Below are positions 1 to 4,484 of a DNA stretch of 7,153 nucleotides, piece after piece. Position 1 is the stretch's first letter. Each line of letters opens with the position of its first letter. The DNA comes from DATCSE01 sp036568605 (GTDB lineage Bacteria > Pseudomonadota > Gammaproteobacteria > Burkholderiales > Burkholderiaceae_C): NCBI GenBank assembly GCA_036568605.1, contig DATCSE010000273.1:1-7153 (forward strand), in the 5' to 3' direction. The position numbers and the translations under genes were made by a program. The notes below the pieces were generated by a model that saw only the letters and a program-made list of their open reading frames with translations, made no database searches and was not told the DNA's origin.

Positions 1-1
1 G

Positions 2-421
2 CAAGCGAAGAAGTTCGACACCGCCAACTACCTGACCGCGCGGCTCGCGCCCGACATGCTGCCGTTCGTGCGGCAGATCCAGATGGCCAGCGATGCGGCG
101 AAGTTCGCGATCGCGCGGCTGGCCGGCGTCGAGGCGCCGAAGTTCGAGGACAACGAAACCAGCTTTGCCGAGCTGCGCGAGCGCATCGCGAAGACGGTCG
201 CGTTCATCAAGACGGTGTCGGCCGAGCAGATCGACGGCACCGAGGACAAGGACATCGCGCTGCCGCGCCGCGACGGCACCCTGGTGCTCAAGGGCGAGCC
301 CTACCTGAAGCACTTCGTGCTGCCGAACTTCTACTTCCACATGACGACGGCCTATGCGCTTCTCCGCCACAACGGCGTGGACCTGGGGAAGATGGATTTC
401 CTCGGCGCGCTGAAGTCCTGA
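2..421 (+). CDS. DUF1993 family protein, 3' part (5' end outside window)
   Basis: The reading frame is open from the left edge to a TGA at 419-421 and encodes 139 residues. It already reads through coding-like sequence before the first internal ATG at 56, so that ATG is not taken as the start and the true start lies to the left. The segments LTARLAPDMLPFVRQIQ, KFEDNETSFAELRERI and LPNFYFHMTTAYALLRHNGV are characteristic of DUF1993. The family is usually about 165-170 residues, so roughly 30 are missing. From memory, DUF1993 groups with the DinB-like four-helix-bundle superfamily. Histidines in LKHF, FYFHMT and LLRHNG could be metal ligands, but this is inference and no reaction is known. The exporter gene begins 29 nt downstream on the same strand, so the two may be co-transcribed. 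Confidence 0.85.
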   Translation, partial: QAKKFDTANYLTARLAPDMLPFVRQIQMASDAAKFAIARLAGVEAPKFEDNETSFAELRERIAKTVAFIKTVSAEQIDGTEDKDIALPRRDGTLVLKGEPYLKHFVLPNFYFHMTTAYALLRHNGVDLGKMDFLGALKS

Positions 422-437
422 GCCGAGCACCGAAGAA

Positions 438-443
438 GAGGAG
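438..443 (+). promoter_or_regulatory. Ribosome binding site of the exporter, supporting a TTG start
   Basis: GAGGAG lies 7 nt before the TTG at 451. No ATG or GTG in frame near this point is as well placed, and the protein aligns with the family from this position. This decides the start. Confidence 0.7.
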
Positions 444-450
444 CATCGAA

Positions 451-1116
451 TTGCCGGGCGTACACGATCTGCCGCTGTTCCTGAGCGCGGCGCTGTTCGT
501 CAACCTGACGCCCGGGCCCGACATGCTGTTCGTGATCGGCAGCAGTGCGGCGAACGGGCGGCGCGTCGGCATCTGCGCGGCGCTGGGTGTCGGGCTGGGC
601 TGCATGCTGCACATCGCGCTCGCGGCGCTCGGCTTGTCGGCCTTGCTGGCCGCCTCGGCGACCGCGTTCACGGTGGTCAAGTGGGTCGGCGCCGCGTATC
701 TGGTATGGGTCGGGATCTCGATGCTGCGGCAGCGGGCGCGTCCACCGCGGGTCGCGGCCGGGACGCCGCAGGCTGCGTCACGGTCGCCGGCGTCGGACGG
801 TGCGGCGGCGCGCGCGTTCTGGCAAGGCGCGGCGACGAACGCGTTGAACCCGAAGGTCGCGCTGTTCTTCCTCGCGTTCCTGCCGCAGTTCATCGCGCCG
901 GGCAGCGACGGTCAGGGGCTCGCGTTCGTGGCGCTGGGCATGCTGTTCAATGTCGGCGGCCTGCTGGTCAACGGCGCGGTCGCGCTCGCGACCGGTGCGG
1001 CACGCGAGCGCTGGGCCGATGCGCCTAGCGCCGGCAAGACGGGTGCGTGGCTGCAGCGCGGCGCCGGGGCGCTGTTCGTCGGGCTGGGCGTGAAGCTGGC
1101 GTTCAGCTCGCGCTGA
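451..1116 (+). CDS. LysE/RhtB-family amino-acid exporter
   Basis: The 221-residue integral inner-membrane protein is typical in length for the LysE/RhtB family, which exports amino acids (lysine, homoserine, threonine or leucine in studied members) using the proton gradient. Visible family marks are NLTPGPD at residues 18-24, the small-residue helix GVGLGCMLHIALAALG around 46-61, KWVGAAYLVWVG at 77-88, TNALNPKVALFFLAFLPQF at 129-147, and a last hydrophobic helix around 204-218. About six hydrophobic segments can be drawn. A hydrophilic, Arg/Ala/Pro-rich loop spans about 93-120, where the family usually has its variable cytoplasmic loop. The start is TTG, preceded by a good ribosome site. The substrate cannot be read from sequence. 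It follows the DUF1993 gene by 29 nt and converges with the Cdd1-like gene. Confidence 0.9.
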   Translation: MPGVHDLPLFLSAALFVNLTPGPDMLFVIGSSAANGRRVGICAALGVGLGCMLHIALAALGLSALLAASATAFTVVKWVGAAYLVWVGISMLRQRARPPRVAAGTPQAASRSPASDGAAARAFWQGAATNALNPKVALFFLAFLPQFIAPGSDGQGLAFVALGMLFNVGGLLVNGAVALATGAARERWADAPSAGKTGAWLQRGAGALFVGLGVKLAFSSR

Positions 1117-1138
1117 CAGGCGTCAGACGGCGAACGCC
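1098..1138. terminator. Compound inverted repeat between converging genes, possible bidirectional terminator
   Basis: GGCGTTC (1098-1104) and GAACGCC (1132-1138) form a perfect 7-bp outer stem. Inside it, CTGAC (1113-1117) and GTCAG (1122-1126) form a 5-bp stem with a 4-nt loop. The structure covers the stop codon of the exporter (1114-1116) and abuts that of the Cdd1-like gene (1138-1140), which end only 21 nt apart on opposite strands. There is no T-run on either side, so it does not fit a classical intrinsic terminator. The terminator role is inferred from position. Confidence 0.35.
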
Positions 1139-1464
1139 TAGACCTGCCCGAACAAGGCCTTGCGCTGCGCCGTGTACTGCCACCACGGCGCGGCGGGCGC
1201 GCCACGCATGAAGTCGGTGGCGGCCATGAAGGTGTCGAGCACGCACGGGTCCTGTCGCTGGCCGGTCGCGGCGCACAGCTTCTGGTAGAGCACGAACGCG
1301 TCCTTGCCGCGCAAGTCCTGCGGGTGCTCGATGCCGATCAGGCGCAGGTCGGCAGCGAGCGACGGGCCGATGTTGGGCAACTGCTCGAGCGTGCAGCACT
1401 CGGCCGCGCTGGCCGCCTTCGGCGCTTTGATCGTGGCCGGAGAGGTCTTGGCCGCCGTCATCAT
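1138..1464 (-). CDS. Helix-hairpin-helix protein, Cdd1 ('pathogenicity locus') type
   Basis: The 108-residue protein has a polar Ala/Lys/Thr-rich N-terminus (about 1-20). Next comes a helix-hairpin-helix-like segment, LEQLPNIGPSLAADLRLIGI (26-45). The C-terminal half is strongly conserved in the family, with DLRGKDAFVLYQKLC, RQDPCVLDTFMAATDFM and APWWQYT. This combination is the small Cdd1 family, whose biochemical function is not established. Helix-hairpin-helix motifs usually contact DNA backbone without sequence specificity. The gene starts 45 nt after the lexA stop, on the same strand, so SOS-linked expression with lexA is plausible but unproven. Two consecutive ATG codons (1464 and 1461) are possible starts and neither has a clear ribosome site. 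The frame is the same as lexA and is open back to the lexA stop codon. Confidence 0.8.
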   Translation of the reverse strand: MMTAAKTSPATIKAPKAASAAECCTLEQLPNIGPSLAADLRLIGIEHPQDLRGKDAFVLYQKLCAATGQRQDPCVLDTFMAATDFMRGAPAAPWWQYTAQRKALFGQV

Positions 1465-1490
1465 CGTGCGGCCGTCGTCGTGGCAGTCAT
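1461..1490 (-). other. Possible 9-codon leader ORF overlapping the start of the Cdd1-like gene
   Basis: In the lexA-cdd1 gap an ATG at 1490-1488 begins MTATTTAAR followed by TGA (1463-1461). This stop overlaps the ATG of the downstream gene in an ATGA arrangement. A GAGG (complement of 1497-1500) lies 6 nt before the leader ATG, whereas the downstream gene has no ribosome site of its own. The arrangement would allow translational coupling. An ORF this short can arise by chance, so confidence is low. Confidence 0.25.
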
Positions 1491-1509
1491 GGACAACCTC
1501 GTCGCGCAG

Positions 1510-2196
1510 TCACATCAGCATGTTGTTGCGGATCAGCCCGACCGCGAGGCCCTCGAGCTCGAACTCGATGTCGCTGTTGCCGTGGGTCGGCACGACGATG
1601 GTTTCGAAGTCCGGGTTCTCGGGGATCAGCTCGATGCTGGTGCGCGTGCGGCGGAAGCGCTTGACGGTGACTTCGTGGTCGATCCGCGCCACGACGATCT
1701 GGCCGTTCTTCGCGTCCTTCGCCTTCTGCACCGCGAGCAGGTCGCCGTCCATGATGCCGGCGTCGCGCATGCTCATGCCGCGCACCTTCAGCAGGTAGTC
1801 GGGGCGGCGGGCGAACAGGCTCGCTTCCATCAGGTAGGTCTGGTCGATGTGCTCCTGCGCGAGGATCGGGCTGCCGGCCGCGACCCGCCCGACCAGCGGC
1901 AACGAGAGCTGCGCAAGGCTGGGCAGTGGCAGGCTGAACTGCTTGCCGCGCGATTCGTTCAGCGCACGCAGCGTGTCGGAGCGCAGCCGGATGCCGCGCG
2001 AGGTGCCGCCGACCAGCTCGATCACGCCCTTGCGCGCCAGCGCCTGCAGATGCTCCTCGGCGGCGTTGGCCGAGCGGAAGCCGAGTTCGCTCGCGATCTC
2101 GGCGCGGGTCGGTGGCGCGCCGGTCCGCTCGATGGCGCTTTGCACCAGGTCGAGAATCTGCTGCTGGCGGTCGGTGAGCTTGGGTTTCTCTTGCAC
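1510..2196 (-). CDS. lexA: LexA, SOS-response transcriptional repressor
   Basis: The 228-residue protein is the repressor of the DNA-damage (SOS) regulon. With RecA filaments on single-stranded DNA it cleaves itself and releases its operators. The N-terminal winged helix-turn-helix spans about 1-70 (LTDRQQQIL, PPTRAEIASELGFRS, AAEEHLQALARKGVIEL). The cleavage site is Ala107-Gly108 in GRVAAGSPILA. The catalytic serine is Ser142 in VRGMSMRDAGI and the general-base lysine is Lys179 in EVTVKRF. All key residues are intact. Length matches betaproteobacterial LexA, slightly longer than the 202-residue E. coli protein. The start is GTG, chosen because AGGAAGG precedes it by 6 nt and the N-terminus aligns with the family. 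It is divergent from the asparaginase gene, with candidate LexA boxes between them, and is followed by the Cdd1-like gene. Confidence 0.97.
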   Translation of the reverse strand: MQEKPKLTDRQQQILDLVQSAIERTGAPPTRAEIASELGFRSANAAEEHLQALARKGVIELVGGTSRGIRLRSDTLRALNESRGKQFSLPLPSLAQLSLPLVGRVAAGSPILAQEHIDQTYLMEASLFARRPDYLLKVRGMSMRDAGIMDGDLLAVQKAKDAKNGQIVVARIDHEVTVKRFRRTRTSIELIPENPDFETIVVPTHGNSDIEFELEGLAVGLIRNNMLM

Positions 2197-2202
2197 GGCG
2201 GG

Positions 2203-2209
2203 CCTTCCT
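2203..2209 (-). promoter_or_regulatory. Ribosome binding site of lexA (GTG start)
   Basis: AGGAAGG on the minus strand is separated by 6 nt (CCCGCC) from the GTG at 2196-2194. It supports the GTG rather than any codon further upstream. Confidence 0.7.
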
Positions 2210-2272
2210 GCGCGAGTTTTTCCTCGATGATCGAGAGCGGGCCACGCGCGCCTGAGCGGTGAATGCGTGAGC

Positions 2273-2288
2273 CTGGCAATCCATCCAG
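2273..2288. promoter_or_regulatory. Second, weaker candidate LexA box
   Basis: CTGGCAATCCATCCAG fits CTG-N10-CAG. It lies 18 nt (start to start) from the stronger box at 2291-2306 and shares its CATCCAG half. E. coli lexA also carries two tandem boxes. The inner bases are less AT-rich than a strong site, so this is a candidate only. Confidence 0.45.
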
Positions 2289-2290
2289 TC

Positions 2291-2306
2291 CTGTATTTTC
2301 ATCCAG
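2291..2306. promoter_or_regulatory. Candidate LexA box (SOS operator) between lexA and the asparaginase gene
   Basis: CTGTATTTTCATCCAG matches the gamma/betaproteobacterial SOS box CTGT-N8-ACAG except for one base (CCAG for ACAG). It has the full CTGTAT half and an AT-rich centre. It lies 95 bp upstream of the lexA start codon and overlaps a possible -10 element of lexA, as expected for autorepression. It also lies 12 bp before the chosen asparaginase start, so LexA could affect that gene too. Confidence 0.7.
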
Positions 2307-2323
2307 CTTCACAAAAAATGCAA
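2295..2323 (-). promoter_or_regulatory. Possible sigma70-type promoter of lexA
   Basis: On the minus strand, TTGCAT (2323-2318) and GAAAAT (2300-2295) are separated by 17 nt. The -10-like hexamer matches TATAAT at 4 of 6 positions and lies inside the stronger candidate LexA box. The -35-like hexamer is poor (3 of 6). Transcription would start near 2288 and give a leader of about 90 nt. The call rests mainly on its overlap with the operator. Confidence 0.3.
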
Positions 2324-3295
2324 AGCAGTTCAGCGCCGGCCGCCGGCTCCGTCATCGTCGTGCTCGGGACCGGCGGCACCATCGCTGGCACCGCAGCAAG
2401 CGCCGGCGACAACGTCGGCTACACCGCGGCGCAGCGCGGCGTCGCGCAACTGGTCGCGGCCGTGCCGCAGCTTGCCGCAACGCCGATCGAGACCGAGCAG
2501 GTCGCGCAACTCGACAGCAAGGACATGGGCCACGCGGTCTGGCTGCGACTCGCGCAGCGCGTCGCGTTCCATCAGGCGCGCGACGAGGTCGGCGGCATCG
2601 TCATCACGCACGGCACCGATACGCTGGAGGAGACCGCGTGGTTCCTGCAGCGCGTGCTGGCGCCGAACAAGCCGGTCGTGCTGACCGGTGCGATGCGCCC
2701 CGCGACCTCGCTGCACAGCGACGGGCCGCAGAACGTGGCCGATGCGGTCGCGGTCGCGCGCACGCCGGGTGCGCGTGGCGTGGTGACGGTGTTCGCGGGC
2801 GCGGTGCATGGTGCACGCGAGGTGCGCAAGGTGCATCCTTACCGGGTCGACGCGTTCGGCTCAGGCGACGCCGGTCCGCTCGCGTGGGTCGAGGAAGGGG
2901 CGGTGCGCCGCCTGCGCGAGTGGCCGGGCGGCGACGCGCTTGGCGTCGCATGCCTGCCGGACGATGCGGGGACGTGGCCGTGGGTCGAGATCGTGACCAG
3001 CGGTGTGCAAGCGGACGGCGCCGCGGTGCGGGCACTGGTCGCGGCCGGCGTGCGCGGGCTGGTGGTCGCGACGACCGGCAACGGCACGGTGCATGGCGAG
3101 CTGGAGTCGGCACTGCGCACGGCGCAGCAGCAGGGCGTTGCGGTGCTGCGCGCGACGCGCTGCCTCGATGGTCGGATCATCGAAGCAGCATCGGCCGACG
3201 GCCGCGGCGGGCTGCCGTCGGCCGGCGACCTGACGCCGGTCAAGGCGCGCATCGAGTTGATGCTGCGCCTGGTTTCGCAGATCCGTTCGCGCTGA
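2318..3295 (+). CDS. L-asparaginase, cytoplasmic, AnsB-like active site
   Basis: The 325-residue enzyme hydrolyses L-asparagine to aspartate and ammonia. Catalytic residues of the asparaginase/glutaminase family are all visible. They are Thr21 in LGTGGTIAG (nucleophile; Thr12 of E. coli AnsB), Tyr35 in VGYTAAQRG, Ser67 in DSKDM, Thr100-Asp101 in ITHGTDTLEET (Thr89-Asp90) and Lys171 in VRKVHP (Lys162). The binding loop GAMRPATSLHSDGPQN is present, and TTGNGTVH occurs in the C-terminal domain. The sequence resembles periplasmic AnsB more than AnsA, but there is no signal peptide, so a cytosolic enzyme is inferred. ATG 2318 is chosen because the family's first strand begins just after it and the candidate LexA boxes lie upstream. 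A GTG at 2267 in the same frame would add 17 residues. Neither start has a clear ribosome site. The stop codon lies inside a repeat arm. Confidence 0.92.
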   Translation: MQSSSAPAAGSVIVVLGTGGTIAGTAASAGDNVGYTAAQRGVAQLVAAVPQLAATPIETEQVAQLDSKDMGHAVWLRLAQRVAFHQARDEVGGIVITHGTDTLEETAWFLQRVLAPNKPVVLTGAMRPATSLHSDGPQNVADAVAVARTPGARGVVTVFAGAVHGAREVRKVHPYRVDAFGSGDAGPLAWVEEGAVRRLREWPGGDALGVACLPDDAGTWPWVEIVTSGVQADGAAVRALVAAGVRGLVVATTGNGTVHGELESALRTAQQQGVAVLRATRCLDGRIIEAASADGRGGLPSAGDLTPVKARIELMLRLVSQIRSR

Positions 3296-3354
3296 GCTTG
3301 TCGCAGCGCTGGTGCGAGCTCGGGGCAGGGCTTCGACAGGCTCAGCCCGAACGG
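3283..3354. repeat. Dispersed palindromic repeat element (inverted pair), overlapping the asparaginase 3' end
   Basis: The right arm (3331-3354) contains CTTCGACAGGCTCAGCCC and continues with GAACGG. This is a dispersed intergenic repeat I recognise from many GC-rich proteobacteria. The left arm (3283-3306) is its reverse complement at 21 of 24 positions, the mismatches being at 3290, 3298 and 3304. A 24-nt spacer separates the arms. The transcript could form a long hairpin at the end of the asparaginase message and might act as a terminator or 3'-end stabiliser. The asparaginase TGA (3293-3295) lies in the left arm, so the last few residues of the enzyme (about from Arg322) are encoded by the repeat. 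Confidence 0.75.
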
Positions 3355-3415
3355 AGTTGGGGCTGCACGAAGGAAGGTGGGCGGCCCGAACGGGGGCGGG
3401 GCGACAGCGGAGCGG

Positions 3416-3430
3416 GGGCTTCGAGAGCCC
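3416..3430 (-). terminator. Small hairpin downstream of ohr, weak terminator candidate
   Basis: GGGCT (3416-3420) and AGCCC (3426-3430) pair with a short loop, just beyond the ohr stop at 3449. No T-run follows on the minus strand, so the call is weak. The surrounding 3355-3448 is G/C-rich with no convincing ORF or other site. Confidence 0.2.
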
Positions 3431-3448
3431 ACGCCCCACACCGTCACG

Positions 3449-3880
3449 TCAGGCGACCGCCAGCGTGACCTCGATGTTCCCGCGGGTCGCGTTCGAGTAC
3501 GGGCAGACCTGGTGTGCGGCGTGCACCAGCTTCTCGGCGGCGGCGCGCTCCATGCCCGGCACCGTGACGGTCAGCGCGACCTGGATGCCGAAGCCGGCCG
3601 GGATCGGGCCGATGCCGACGTCGGCCTTGATCGAGGTGTCGGCCGGCAGCGCGATCTTCTGCTGGCCGGCGACGAACTTCATCGCGCCGATGAAGCAGGC
3701 CGAGTAGCCGGCGGCGAACAGCTGTTCCGGGTTCGTGCCGACGTTGCCGGCGCCGCCCAGCTCCTTGGGCGTCGTCAGCTTCAGGTCGAGCACGCCGTCG
3801 GACGACTTGGACGTGCCCTCGCGGCCGCCGGTCGAGGTCGCGTGCGCGGTGTAGAGGACTTTCTCGAGCTTCGTGGTCAT
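3449..3880 (-). CDS. ohr: Organic hydroperoxide resistance protein Ohr (OsmC/Ohr family peroxidase)
   Basis: The 143-residue cytoplasmic thiol peroxidase reduces organic and fatty-acid hydroperoxides, in studied members with lipoylated proteins as reductant. The peroxidatic cysteine is Cys62 in GYSACFIGAMKF and the resolving cysteine is Cys126 in HQVCPYSNATRGN. Arg20 in TGGREG and Glu52 in NPEQLFAAG match the conserved Arg and Glu that position the peroxide. Length and motifs (VLYTAHATSTGGREG, GPIPAGFGI) fit Ohr rather than OsmC or YhfA. The ATG at 3880 is preceded by AGGAG 7 nt upstream. It overlaps the ohrR stop as ATGA, indicating translational coupling in an ohrR-ohr operon. The same frame stays open further 5', but that stretch is the shadow of ohrR. 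Confidence 0.96.
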   Translation of the reverse strand: MTTKLEKVLYTAHATSTGGREGTSKSSDGVLDLKLTTPKELGGAGNVGTNPEQLFAAGYSACFIGAMKFVAGQQKIALPADTSIKADVGIGPIPAGFGIQVALTVTVPGMERAAAEKLVHAAHQVCPYSNATRGNIEVTLAVA

Positions 3881-4398
3881 CGTGATCTCCTGGTTGTCAC
3901 GGGTGGGGTGGAAGTGTCGAACGACCCGGCGTTCGCCGAGTCGCCGTCGCCGCGCGCGACCATGCGGTCGCGCAAGGTTTGCAGTTGGGTCGTCAGCGCG
4001 ACCAGCTCGGGCAGCCCGCACCCGGTGGCCTGCGCCAGCTCGACCGGAATGTGCGCGGCCTTGCGGCGCAGCGCGCGCCCCGTCGGCGTCAGCGCGACGA
4101 TCACGCGGCGCTCGTCGGCGGTGTCGCGGGTGCGTGCGATCCAGCCGGCGGCCTGCATGCGCTTGAGCAGCGGCGTCAGCGTGCCCGAGTCCAGGAACAG
4201 GCGCGCGCCGAGCTCGTTGACCGTCATCGCATCGGTCTCCCACAGCACCAGCAGCACCAGGTACTGCGGATAGGTCAGGCCGAGCGGCGCGAGCAGCGGC
4301 TTGTACAGCTTGGTCATCGCCAGCGACGTCGAATACAGCGCGAAACACAGCTGGCGGTCCAGGCGCTGCAGGTTGTCGGGGGCGGGACGCGAATTCAT
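3877..4398 (-). CDS. ohrR: OhrR, MarR-family organic-peroxide-sensing repressor
   Basis: The 173-residue winged helix-turn-helix repressor normally blocks ohr transcription and is released when organic hydroperoxides oxidise its sensor cysteine. The sensor is Cys18 in LDRQLCFALYSTS. A second cysteine, Cys127 in ATGCGLPEL, fits the two-cysteine class, as in Xanthomonas OhrR. Other family marks are LAPLGLTYPQYLVLLVLWE, the recognition region NELGARLFLDSGTLTPLLKRM and the wing DTADERRVIVALT. The last ~20 residues (Ser/Thr/Pro/Arg) are a non-conserved tail overlapping the ohr ribosome site. ATG 4398 is preferred because a candidate promoter would start transcription near 4405. ATG 4407, three codons earlier in frame, is the alternative. 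Neither has a ribosome site. Confidence 0.93.
   Translation of the reverse strand: MNSRPAPDNLQRLDRQLCFALYSTSLAMTKLYKPLLAPLGLTYPQYLVLLVLWETDAMTVNELGARLFLDSGTLTPLLKRMQAAGWIARTRDTADERRVIVALTPTGRALRRKAAHIPVELAQATGCGLPELVALTTQLQTLRDRMVARGDGDSANAGSFDTSTPPVTTRRSR
3887..3891 (-). promoter_or_regulatory. Ribosome binding site of ohr
   Basis: AGGAG on the minus strand, 7 nt before the ATG at 3880. It lies inside the 3' end of ohrR and fixes the ohr start at 3880. Confidence 0.75.
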
Positions 4399-4410
4399 GA
4401 CGCGCATCGT

Positions 4411-4439
4411 ATTCGAATTGATTGCAATTAGATTGTGAA
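4411..4439 (-). promoter_or_regulatory. Likely promoter of the ohrR-ohr operon
   Basis: On the minus strand, TTCACA (4439-4434; 5 of 6 to TTGACA) and TCGAAT (4416-4411; 4 of 6 to TATAAT) are separated by exactly 17 nt. Transcription would start about 4405, leaving almost no leader before ATG 4398. The -35 hexamer spans the centre of the palindrome at 4426-4449, so a bound repressor would block polymerase. Confidence 0.5.
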
Positions 4440-4449
4440 CAATCTAATT
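4426..4449. promoter_or_regulatory. Perfect 24-bp palindrome, candidate OhrR operator
   Basis: AATTAGATTGT (4426-4436), the spacer GA, and ACAATCTAATT (4439-4449) form a perfect 11-bp inverted repeat. It lies in an AT-rich island just upstream of ohrR in otherwise GC-rich DNA. MarR/OhrR repressors bind AT-rich palindromes of this kind containing ATTG/CAAT halves. A second, smaller repeat, AATTG-N4-CAAT T (4416-4429), overlaps its left edge. AATTGATTG occurs on both sides, at 4416-4424 and 4467-4475. Autoregulation by OhrR is inferred from position and symmetry. Confidence 0.65.
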
Positions 4450-4484
4450 CCGGGCGCCGCGCAGGGAATTGATTGGCCGTCGCC

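Noticed and set aside
1324..2262. Plus-strand open frame of 312 codons antisense to lexA and part of the Cdd1-like gene
   Set aside because: Arg/Ala/Asp/Val/Leu-rich shadow of lexA codons. No motif was recognised, and lexA on the other strand has all its catalytic residues.
2267..2317. GTG at 2267 as the asparaginase start, adding 17 residues
   Set aside because: The extra residues do not look like a signal peptide or a family N-terminus, they would cover both candidate LexA boxes, and no better ribosome site precedes the GTG. It is kept only as an alternative.
2263..3468. Plus-strand open frame of 401 codons over the asparaginase gene in another frame
   Set aside because: Extremely Arg-rich translation (repeated Arg/Gly/Ala), typical of an out-of-frame reading of a GC-rich gene. 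The true frame holds all the asparaginase motifs.
3377..4273. Plus-strand open frame of 298 codons antisense to ohr and ohrR
   Set aside because: It covers both intact genes of the ohrR-ohr operon in antisense and has no recognisable domain, so it is a composition artefact.
3881..4348. 5' extension of the ohr frame giving a 299-residue fusion protein
   Set aside because: The upstream part lies over ohrR in another frame and shows no domain. Ohr has a strong ribosome site and normal length from the ATG at 3880.
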